Below, one piece after another: positions 35,990-43,537 of a stretch of DNA of 64,000 bases. The position numbers were made by a program, and so were the translations under genes. Origin of the DNA: Lyngbya sp. HA4199-MV5 (GTDB lineage: Bacteria; Cyanobacteriota; Cyanobacteriia; Leptolyngbyales; Leptolyngbyaceae); the NCBI GenBank assembly GCA_019359375.1, contig JAHHHL010000009.1:111428-175427 (forward strand), read 5' to 3'. The first letter of the stretch is position 1. Each line of letters starts with the position of its first letter. A model generated the notes under the pieces. That model did not search any database. It was not told the origin of the DNA and was given only the letters and a program-made list of their open reading frames with translations.

Positions 35990-37411
35990 TCAAGACAAGT
36001 AGATCCTGGTCGGACGATCGGCACGAATTTCAAAGCTCTTCAAATAGCCGTGGGGATCGCTGGGGTCAAACGGTTTGTTGTCAATAAATAGGGCACCAGG
36101 CTCGACTTTGTAATCTTCCTTAGGGCATTCAATGCCTAACTCGGCAGCAATCTCTCGATACAAATCGGTGCGCCACGCCTGACGCGCAATCTGTTCGGCG
36201 TTGGGAGGAATGCCCGCAATTTGCCCCTAGCGAGCCGATTGGGTCATCAACCACAGGCTTTGCGACTGCCAGAGAAACGTGGAATGATTTCCCGCAATGT
36301 TGCCTTCTGCCGCTGCCAGATCCGATGGCAGGTTGAAGAAAATCGTAGTTTCATCGGGTTTGTTCACGATGCGCTGACGATCGTCAAACCCGCCATAGTT
36401 ATACAACCCTGTAATGCCGGGGCGGGTGAGTTTCGGCTTGGCTCCGGTAAACGATCGCTCCGAGACCAACTGCGCTACCTCTTGCCGATGGTTGGGATCG
36501 CTGCAATAACGACAGGCTTCGATCATGGCTTTGACCAGCGATCGATAGGTTTTGGGGTTCTCCTCAATGAATGAATCCTGCACGGCTAGGACGCGATCGG
36601 GGTGTCCGCGCCAAATTTCGCGCCCCTGGGCAAAGGTAAACCCGATGCCTTCATTGCCCTTAATAGCGCGTGTATTCCACGGTTCAGCAACCATATATGC
36701 CTGCATCGCGCCAATCCGCATATTGACCAGCATTTGGGGCGGCGGCACCACCATAATGCGAAATTCTTCCAGCGGATTGATGCCCACCGCCGCAATTAAA
36801 TAGCGCACAAAATACTCGTAGATGGCGGAACTCAGCACTACTGCCATAATGCGCTTCTCGCAGGGTAAGCTGCTGAAGTAGCGATGGAAGTCCTGGCTAA
36901 ATGCCTCCAGGTTGCCATTGTAGTCCTGCCAGGGACGTAAGCCCGATTCCCACATGGCACGGTTCATAGTGATGGCGTTGCCGTGCCGATGGATGGTCAT
37001 CGCGGCACAGAGCGGGGCATGTCTGGCACCTTCTGCCCCGGTTCGGGCATTTGTAACTGCGCCAGAAACGACTGGTAATGCATCCAACCGACCGAAGATG
37101 CCCCCATCACGAGACGTTGCCCAACTGGCTTCGCGATTGAGTTTGACGTTCAAGCCATATTTGCGACAGAAGCCTTTCTTCCAGGCGATCGCAAAGGGGG
37201 CACAATCATTCACTGGCACGTAGCCAATCACCAGGTTGGGTTTTTCTAGCGTTTTGGGGTTAATCACAGGCTCCACAGCCCGCGCCTCTGCTGTGAGCGC
37301 TGATGGACTGCGATTGCCATCCACATTGAGTGAAAAAAGCGCTGCACCTGCAAGAGATGCCCCCGCCACCGTGAGAAATTCGCGCCGTGTCCAGCGGTTG
37401 CGATCGGTCAT
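35990..37411 (-). pseudogene. NrtA/CmpA-like solute-binding protein, interrupted by amber stop
   Basis: Periplasmic binding component of the adjacent transporter. It begins at ATG 37409-37411 with a twin-arginine signal (RWTRREFLTVAGASLAGAA). The body contains EASWATSRDGGIFGRLDA, SGAVTNARTGAEGARHAPLC, PPPQMLVNMRIGAMQAYMVAEPWN and HSTFLWQSQSLWLMTQSAR. A TAG at 36227-36229 stops this frame, but the same frame continues 78 codons with clear family sequence: GQIAGIPPNAEQIARQAWRT, DLYREIAAELGIECPKEDYK, FDPSDPHGYLKSFEIRA, ending at TGA 35990-35992. Family members have Trp (TGG) before GQI, so one base change explains the stop. The truncated form would still contain about 394 residues and could be partly functional. 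Confidence 0.85.
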
Positions 37412-37473
37412 AATCAGTTCTTGGTAAAAAGTTCTTTGTGAAAAAATGGTTTGAGCTTTACGCCTGTTGACCA

Positions 37474-37678
37474 AAACCTCGGAGGTTTAAGGGGATTTCT
37501 CGTAGGGGCGAACGACCGTTCGCCCTTACCATCTCCAATCTCACAATGCTTGCTTCTGGGTTCAAACCTCCGAGGTTTGCGTAGAGGTTCAAGACTTGCG
37601 CCTGTGAGCCAAAACCTCGGAGGTTTAGATCAATCGTGTTAATTACTGCCTGCCTCTGGATTCAAACCTCCGAGGTTT
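37474..37678. repeat. Cluster of AACCTCGGAGGTT palindromes
   Basis: Four perfect palindromes lie at 37474-37488, 37564-37578, 37612-37626 and 37664-37678. The sequence around them is a diverged duplication: GCCTGT-GA-CCAAAACCTCGG precedes the first and third, and a CTG-TTCAAACCTCCGAGGTTTGCGT block covers the second and fourth. A different palindrome (GGGGCGAACGACCGTTCGCCC, 37504-37524) lies between the first two. The cluster fills the 286-bp gap between the two broken transporter genes. Confidence 0.85.
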
Positions 37679-37697
37679 GCGTGGTTTAGAGCAGCGC

Positions 37698-38536
37698 CTA
37701 CGATCGCACGGGTCGATGCGTCACGGCTTCTTGAAGCTTGCACAGCAGCCAATCAAGAACCAATCCCGTCAGCCCAATCAAAACCACTGCCAGAAAGACG
37801 GAACTGAGATTTAAGCGGCTCCACTCATCCCACACAAAAAAGCCGATCCCGACACCACCTGTCAGCATTTCAACGGCTACAATGACCAGCCATGCAACGC
37901 CCAAACTGATGCGGAGTCCCGTGAAAATATAGTCCAGGCTGGCGGGCAGAATAATCTTGGTCAACTGCCTCCAGCGAGGCATTTCCAGCACTTTAGAGAC
38001 ATCAAGGTAATCTCGAGGCACGCTGGAAACCCCTAGCGCTGTATTGATGACCGTTGACCACAGCGACGTGATAAAAATAACAAAAATGGCAGAGGGATTC
38101 GCCAGGTTGAAAATGGCTAGAGCAAGGGTAGCCATGCCAGCGGCGAAACAGGCTTCAAGACCTGAATTAGCGGATTAAGCGCCAGGTAAGCAGGACGATA
38201 CAGTCCAATTAAAAACCCGATCGGGATCGCGACGATCGCCCCCAATACAAACCCGATCAACACGCGACGGATGCTCGCTAGCAGCAGCCAACCCACACCC
38301 AAATCACCCGGTCCGCGTTTGTAAAACGGATGGGTAATATAATCCCAGTTTGCGGTTAGCGCTTGCCAGGGCGTTGGCATAATGTCGCTTCTTGCGGTTG
38401 CCAGTAGCCACCACAGGGCGAGAATGCATGCAAAGCCTGCGATCGGCAACAGCACGGTGTCGCGTAAAAAAGCGATACGAAACTGTCGAGCGGCAGCATA
38501 GCTGGCATCCACTGCCTGACTGAGCAGCAATGTCAT
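37698..38536 (-). pseudogene. NrtB/CmpB-like ABC permease, frameshifted
   Basis: Membrane component of the same importer. The 5' part (start ATG 38536, ribosome-binding site GAGGTGA) reads to PVSPLAWLPLL and then hits TAG at 38117. The 3' part is open in the next frame from about 38135 and continues LALAIFNLANPSAIF, VIFITSLWSTVINTALG, and the EAA-like loop VSKVLEMPRWRQLTKIILPASLDYI. Joined by one missing base in a CCC run (near 38127), the sequence becomes SPLAWLP-LALAIFNLANPSAIF, a close match to family sequence. The break is therefore a -1 frameshift in a short C run: a real mutation, a sequencing error, or less likely programmed. Total length when repaired is about 280 residues, normal for the family. 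Confidence 0.85.
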
Positions 38537-38965
38537 GGATATCACCTCATTTCATCAAGCGTTTGCTGTCACTGAACGTCCAGTAAAGAAGCCTGATGAA
38601 ACTGACATCGCATGACATCAGCGCTTGAGCGTCTGTGTCTACGAAGCAAATAATCAACAGTCTTCTCTCAATGCCTACGAGGTTAGCTGTCGGGCTAGGG
38701 TTGAGAGATACCCTTCATCAAAGCCTCTACCGTCTCGATAAAGTGCCTTTGAAAATGCGCCCCTTACTCTTAAGTTCTCACTTTGGAGTTCTTATCTTGA
38801 GTAACGTTGGTTCCCCCGTTTTTTGCTCTGCTTTAAGCGGTCTACACTCAAAGTGCCAGAGGTCAAATTAGGCTGACTTATTCAGTTTTGCAAACGCTAA
38901 CATTAATTTTTTAAGTTTTCAACTCCCTGCTCAGAAATGGCTCAGCCCGTGAAGAGGCGATCGCC
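38537..38965. other. Spacer between permease and RAYT genes
   Basis: About 430 bp with the transporter leader. TGATGAAACTGACATCGCAT and TTTCATCAAGCG suggest weak inverted repeats near 38560-38615. No NtcA-type GTA-N8-TAC site was seen upstream of the transporter. A short open frame 38635-38871 on the plus strand has no support. Confidence 0.4.
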
Positions 38966-39628
38966 TTACCACTTCGATCGCACATCTGGATGCAGTTGGT
39001 CTTCCTGCCACGACAGGGGATTGTTCTGAGTATATTGCCGCAAGCGTTGTAGAGATTCTTCATTGCGGATAATGTGTTCATAATAATTGCGCTGCCACAT
39101 CACAGATCCCGGCGATCGTGCAATCCGATTCCTGGTGCGCGTTGTAACCGCTTTGAAGTTCAGCACGATCGCCCCCACCGACCCAGAAACCAATGCCAAC
39201 GGTAGGGGCGCGGCAGGCGGCAAAGGATTTTGATCCGTTTCAACCAGTTCTCGCCCGTCTGCCACGCCCGGTTCGGATTGATCGGAGGGCGTGGCATTGG
39301 GACAGGTATCTGCGGCAAGATCCACCAAACCTTGACCCAATGCCGCGCCCCTACCAGGATTGGTCAGAATCAAAATGCCATGCATGTGGTTGGGCATGAC
39401 CACAAAGGCATTGAGGGTGAGGTTGGGACAATGAAGCGGTAATCGTTGCCAGCAGGCAGGCATCATTTTTCCCAATGCATTCAACTGCATTTCACAATTA
39501 ACAACTGTGCCAAACAGACATTCTCTGCGGTGAGTACAAATGGTAATGAAGTAAGCACCAGAAGATGCATAGTCATACCCTTTTAACCGGATTGATTTTC
39601 TGTGGTGCTTGTCTGGATTGTATTTCAC
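38966..39628 (-). CDS. REP-associated tyrosine transposase (RAYT, Y1_Tnp family)
   Basis: Single-domain HUH-type nuclease of the TnpA-REP group, 220 residues. SSGAYFITICTHRRECLFG is the first strand. The HUH metal motif is VVMPNHMHGILIL (His-x-His, near residue 82), and YYEHIIRNEESLQRLRQYTQNNP carries the nucleophile Tyr and the family tail ENP-W. A low-complexity insert of about 40 residues (GRGAALGQGL ... PPAAPLPL) separates the HUH motif from the Tyr. RAYTs are domesticated transposases linked to spread of short palindromes; several palindrome families in this window are candidate substrates. No flanking inverted ends were found. Confidence 0.85.
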   Translation of the reverse strand: MKYNPDKHHRKSIRLKGYDYASSGAYFITICTHRRECLFGTVVNCEMQLNALGKMMPACWQRLPLHCPNLTLNAFVVMPNHMHGILILTNPGRGAALGQGLVDLAADTCPNATPSDQSEPGVADGRELVETDQNPLPPAAPLPLALVSGSVGAIVLNFKAVTTRTRNRIARSPGSVMWQRNYYEHIIRNEESLQRLRQYTQNNPLSWQEDQLHPDVRSKW

Positions 39629-39799
39629 AAGACTCTACCAATGCCCCTGATTGATAGAATGCCCGGTTAATAGGGTCAATCGCCCCGCTTTCCGCAAGAA
39701 TCGCGCTAAGCATTGTAGATTGGCTGATGCCCTACAACGAAGCTCTACTTGATCGCACATTCTAGCCCCTGTTTTAGCAATTTCCAGCAGTTGCTTGAA

Positions 39800-40147
39800 T
39801 CATTCTGACGATGATGAAAAATTTTTTTCTAGTTCTATAACTAAAGGAGCAAGATCGTTTTTCACCGTGTCCCAGACAACATCCTCATCCACGTCTAGAT
39901 AGTCATGGACAACTTTGCTTCGCATTCCGACGATCGCTTTCCAGGGAATTTCAGGATAAGCGTCTCTAAAATCTGGTGACACTCGTCGGGCTGCTTCGCC
40001 AATCACCTGTAATAAATGCGTTAGGGCTAAACGCAATTGCTCATTGTGATTAAAATCTTCTCGGTTCAAGCCTGTAACAAAATTAATTGCCTTATTTGCT
40101 GTGTCTATCATGTGCCCAACATAAACTCGGTCATCTCTTTGCGACAT
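39800..40147 (-). CDS. hepT: HepT-like ribonuclease toxin (DUF86)
   Basis: Toxin of the HepT/MntA type VII toxin-antitoxin family: a HEPN-fold RNase that is inactivated when MntA adds AMP to its tyrosine. The 115-residue helical protein has the HEPN catalytic motif RxxxxHxY as RSKVVHDYLDVDE (near residue 78), preceded by ALTHLLQVIGEAARRVS and by IPWKAIVGMR. The Ser-rich end (FSSSSE) is unusual. Its start overlaps the end of mntA by 17 bp on the same strand, so the two are translationally coupled. Confidence 0.9.
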   Translation of the reverse strand: MSQRDDRVYVGHMIDTANKAINFVTGLNREDFNHNEQLRLALTHLLQVIGEAARRVSPDFRDAYPEIPWKAIVGMRSKVVHDYLDVDEDVVWDTVKNDLAPLVIELEKNFSSSSE

Positions 40148-40442
40148 AGCACACCTCCGCCTCAGTTAACACGCGATCGCGTATTCGATGGTTGAGAAAC
40201 TTGGGAGTGACTAAATCAATCGGACGGTTCTCAAATAATTCTGAAAGTTCTTCTTGAATTTGATGGAGCTTAAAGAAACCAGGGGTAAAAGAAGCTTCAA
40301 ATTCAACCAAAATATCAATATCACTATGAGGTGCAAAGTCATCTCGCAAAACGGAACCAAACAATGAGAGCTTTTGAATGTGCCAGCGATCGCACAATAC
40401 TGCAATTTGAGCAACAGGAACTTCAATGTTTTTAAGCTTCAT
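40131..40442 (-). CDS. mntA: MntA-like nucleotidyltransferase antitoxin
   Basis: Minimal nucleotidyltransferase that AMPylates and neutralises HepT. The 103-residue protein has the polymerase-beta-like active site LFGSVLRDDFAPHSDIDILVEF, with GS and the DxD pair (near residues 29-49). The C-terminus is basic (RVLTEAEVCYVAKR). The ATG at 40440-40442 overlaps the TGA of the frame coming from the upstream NACHT gene as ATGA, so 40442 is chosen over an upstream start at 40484. It is followed by hepT with overlap. Confidence 0.88.
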   Translation of the reverse strand: MKLKNIEVPVAQIAVLCDRWHIQKLSLFGSVLRDDFAPHSDIDILVEFEASFTPGFFKLHQIQEELSELFENRPIDLVTPKFLNHRIRDRVLTEAEVCYVAKR

Positions 40443-40567
40443 GTCAGAGTTATCTCCAATGCGCCAAGTTGCTGATTCATCCAAGCGATCGCCCGCTTCT
40501 CTTCTTTGCTCGCCTGCGCGTCTAAAATCAACGCTTCAATCTCTTTTTGAAATCGATCGCTTCCGGC
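40439..40567 (-). pseudogene. In-frame continuation of the NACHT gene beyond its stop
   Basis: Immediately after TGA 40568-40570 the same frame stays open for 42 codons and reads AGSDRFQKEIEALILDAQ, then ASKEEKRAIAWMNQQLGALE, ITLT, before TGA at 40439-40441. The residues form a convincing charged amphipathic helix, and the final TGA overlaps the mntA ATG as ATGA, the usual sign of a coupled upstream gene. The likeliest reading is that the NACHT protein once ended here and a nonsense change shortened it. A separate small gene with a non-ATG start is the alternative. Confidence 0.6.
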
Positions 40568-43135
40568 TCACGATCGCTCTGGCTCTGCCACCTCATCCGG
40601 GACAATCGGTACCTTACCCTCAAGGATAGTTCCCTTCAGATTCGCCCCTTTAAGATTCGCCCCTTCAAGATTCGCCCTTTCAAGATTCGCCCCTTCAAGA
40701 TTCGCCCCCAATAAATCCTTAAAAGACAAAAAACACTCCTGTAAGCCCATCAAGCTAAGGTACTGCACAACAGGTGCAACTGCGATCGCTGGTCGAGGTC
40801 CTTGAAGTCTTAATATCCAAGCACCCAGAGCCTCATCCGAAATCCACTGAACGTTGGAGATGGTATCTGTTGATCTTGCACAAGCATTTAAGACCGCTAA
40901 TAATGCCTCCTCCGCATTGATTGCCTGTCGATTTTCTTCATGAAAATCAGGTCGAGGATTTAATCGTTCCATTGACATTCCGTACCGCAACATATGGCTA
41001 ATTAAACGGCAGAGGGTCTGCTGCCAGGCGATGACGTTGGCTGAGTTTTGCTGATAGTGCAAGTACATCTCATCCAAAACAAAGTCAAACAGATACTCAT
41101 CCATTGCCGAGGGGCCACAGACCAATGCCCAACGATGCAAGGCAGAACGCTCATCCCAGTCGTCATAGGAATCGTTGTGACGGTTTTCGAGTCTGTGGTG
41201 AATGTATTGCACCTCCTGCACTATGCGTCTGGCGGTCAAATACTCACCAAAACTCTTGTGGGTAAACTCAAAGGTATTTTCACCAGAATGGTCGTGTCCG
41301 CTCTTACGGAAATAGAAAGCAGTCATCAGACGAGTAATGTTCGCTTTTGAGTCTGGTTGATAGCCCTCTTGAAAACGACTCAACAGGTTTTTGAGGTTGC
41401 TGCTGTTACAATGACGCTCAATCTCTTGCACCGTTGTCGTCCGTCCTTTCCCATGCCAAGCTGCTAGGGCAATTTCTTCCAGAATGCGAACAAAATCTTT
41501 TTCCTCAATGCCCTGAATGGCAGCATGTTGATGTTCTGCCCAACCTCGCTCATAAATCGCTTTGATCAGGTCAGCATAGACTGCGTTCAGGTTTGTTTCT
41601 TCTGAAAACTTTAGTTCTCCCCGTCTCAGACTAAGAGCAACCAGGTAATTCAGCAGGGGTTGAGCCGTAATCTCAGTCAGGTTGCCCTGGTTTAGCTCTG
41701 TAGGTAAGCCAGCATAGCCACTGCCACTTGCTGCCCCATAGTTTTGCCACCAAAGCTGCCGCTGGTCTTGCTCCAGGAGCTTTTTAGCACCCACGTAATC
41801 TTCCCGCTCATCTTCGGGCACAACGTACGGCAGGACGTGCAAAATCTGTCCATCCTTGCGAAAGTCGGTTTCATTTGCCTGCACCACCAGTTCTCGACCA
41901 CCAATGAGCACCTGCACGCAGGTTTCTCGCTGGTTAAATCGCTCTACTTTACGCTGCACCTCCCGCACGAAGTCTTGCGCGGTCTTCTCGGCAATCTTTC
42001 CCTGCATCGCCAACTCATCCAAGCCATCAAAGATGATCAGCAGGCGAGATTCGCGCTGCTCGGCAGTCAGCGGGTTGTGCGGCAAGATGCCATCCATCTG
42101 CACAAACTTGCCCACCGCATCAATGAGATCGTGTGAGGGTTCAAAATGGTGCAGAGGAATAAAGAGCACTGGAATAGTGCCCTTTGCTGCCAGCTTTGCG
42201 GCAAACATTTTGGCAAAGGATGACTTCCCGCTACCGGGACCGCCACTAATCAAGCGAATCGCATCCGTTCGTATCGGTTTACTGAGCCAGATTTCTAATT
42301 CTTTCTCTAGCTCAACGACCACTCGCTCGACTTGCCTGTCGCCTGAAAGCCGCCCTTCTAGCGCTTCAGCTTTCTGTCCCTCAACTTTGCGGTTGTAGTA
42401 CGCCCGCAGCGGCACATACACCCGCTTCAGGCTAAATGCTTCCAAAAACATCGGCTCTTCTACCTGCTTTTGCAGCCAAACAGCATACCGTAGCCATGCC
42501 TGAACGCGCTCATTTGCCTGGGTGAAGGGAGTATCCAGCTTTTCTTTCAGTGCAGCGTAGTCTTTTGCATGACTGCCCCACTCCTCATGCAGTGCTGCCG
42601 CAAAGTAGATAGGCAATCGATCGCTAATTGCCTGAGCATCTGCCTCGCTCAGTTCACACTGCTTGAGCCATTTCACAAAGGTAGGTTTCACAGCCTCAAC
42701 AATGGAGTCTTTATCAGGATGCTCAAAGAACTTCTTATTGATGGTTAAGCTGCTGGTTTCTAAAGCCTGATTAATGTTAGTCTGCAAGGCTTTGACATCA
42801 AATTTCTCCGGCTCCAGCTCGGTTTTCTCGTCAATCAGGGTCTTCATTGCCTGAAGCAGAGAGCGATAAACCAGCAACCAGGCGATTTCCTCTGCGTTCG
42901 CGGCTAATCCTAAAGCAGCCAGAGCGTCAACTCCGTCTCCTGTCAGACTATCCCACTTGCCAAAGGCAATATCCACTCCTGCCTTGCCCAGTGCCTTCGA
43001 GAAATCCTTGAAATTGACCTTGATTGATTTCTTCAAAACCGAAGTTGGCTTGCTAATTGAGAGTCCAGATTCACCACTCATACGTTCTTCGGGTTCGCTA
43101 CTGCTGAAAAATCTCTGGCTGATCCATTTAAGCAA
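40568..43135 (-). CDS. NACHT-type NTPase with C-terminal pentapeptide repeats
   Basis: Large STAND-like ATPase, 855 residues. Residues 1-280 form an unrecognised helical effector-like region. The NACHT domain follows, with Walker A SGGPGSGKSSFAKMFAA (near 297-313) and the Walker B/NACHT motif LLIIFDGLDELAMQ (365-378). Typical downstream elements are FEFTHKSFGEYLTARRI and a winged helix/superhelical region. The C-terminus has five or six pentapeptide repeats (GANLEGANLERANLEGANLK, near 815-835). NACHT proteins are known in bacteria as antiphage sensors, and pentapeptide tails recur in cyanobacterial versions. Start TTG 43133-43135 is uncertain; ATG 43079-43081 (MSGESGLS) is the main alternative. 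mntA-hepT follow on the same strand. Confidence 0.85.
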   Translation of the reverse strand: MLKWISQRFFSSSEPEERMSGESGLSISKPTSVLKKSIKVNFKDFSKALGKAGVDIAFGKWDSLTGDGVDALAALGLAANAEEIAWLLVYRSLLQAMKTLIDEKTELEPEKFDVKALQTNINQALETSSLTINKKFFEHPDKDSIVEAVKPTFVKWLKQCELSEADAQAISDRLPIYFAAALHEEWGSHAKDYAALKEKLDTPFTQANERVQAWLRYAVWLQKQVEEPMFLEAFSLKRVYVPLRAYYNRKVEGQKAEALEGRLSGDRQVERVVVELEKELEIWLSKPIRTDAIRLISGGPGSGKSSFAKMFAAKLAAKGTIPVLFIPLHHFEPSHDLIDAVGKFVQMDGILPHNPLTAEQRESRLLIIFDGLDELAMQGKIAEKTAQDFVREVQRKVERFNQRETCVQVLIGGRELVVQANETDFRKDGQILHVLPYVVPEDEREDYVGAKKLLEQDQRQLWWQNYGAASGSGYAGLPTELNQGNLTEITAQPLLNYLVALSLRRGELKFSEETNLNAVYADLIKAIYERGWAEHQHAAIQGIEEKDFVRILEEIALAAWHGKGRTTTVQEIERHCNSSNLKNLLSRFQEGYQPDSKANITRLMTAFYFRKSGHDHSGENTFEFTHKSFGEYLTARRIVQEVQYIHHRLENRHNDSYDDWDERSALHRWALVCGPSAMDEYLFDFVLDEMYLHYQQNSANVIAWQQTLCRLISHMLRYGMSMERLNPRPDFHEENRQAINAEEALLAVLNACARSTDTISNVQWISDEALGAWILRLQGPRPAIAVAPVVQYLSLMGLQECFLSFKDLLGANLEGANLERANLEGANLKGANLKGTILEGKVPIVPDEVAEPERS

Positions 43136-43234
43136 GCCATTCAGCTAACGTCAGTAGAGCAAACGGATGAATTTGGAGTAGGCAATTGACCCAATCACCG
43201 CACCTCCCAACCTCAAACGCTCATCATTCAGGTT

Positions 43235-43452
43235 CAAATCTGCATACTTCAAGTTCCAAGCACCAAGCTCCGACTTTAGAACTCCAATCTTCGAGTTTTG
43301 AGCTTGGAACTCCGACCTCAGAACTCGAAGCTCCAAGCTCAAAACTCGACACTCCGACCTTTTTGCTCCAAAAGCGAAGCTCAGAACTCGGAACGTCGAG
43401 ATCTTTGCTTCGACATCCAAGTTTCAAGCTTCAACGTTCGACCTTTGATGTC
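43235..43452. repeat. Heptanucleotide-period tandem array upstream of the NACHT gene
   Basis: About 31 units with a 7-nt period of the form RANCTCN (AAGCTCC, GAACTCC, GAACTCG, AAGCTCA and similar), much diverged but in register. Because 21 nt equals seven codons, every frame on both strands shows a 7-residue period and several frames stay open (for example minus-strand LRVLSLELRVLRSEFQ). Those frames are therefore probably spurious. The array lies between the NACHT start and the Eis-like gene and takes up most of the space where the operon promoter should be. Confidence 0.8.
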
Positions 43453-43537
43453 TACCAATGCTTGCAACTGCGTCAGCGACAGAAAAATGGGGTATAGCAA
43501 TTCAAACAACTCCACATCCCCCTTTATTGCATCCAGG

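Noticed and set aside
36227..36229. Pyrrolysine or other recoding at TAG
   Set aside because: No recoding machinery or structure is visible; a TGG to TAG change is simpler.
37474..37678. Possible CRISPR array
   Set aside because: Spacing is irregular (36-90 bp), repeats are 15-bp palindromes present elsewhere singly, and there are no cas genes.
40568..40570. Selenocysteine readthrough of the NACHT TGA
   Set aside because: No SECIS-like hairpin was found directly after the codon and the context does not resemble a selenoprotein; nonsense mutation is simpler.
43151..43427. Two overlapping minus-strand frames with heptad-like proteins
   Set aside because: The 7-nt array forces a 7-residue period in every frame; both lack a proper start (TTG or none) and a ribosome-binding site.
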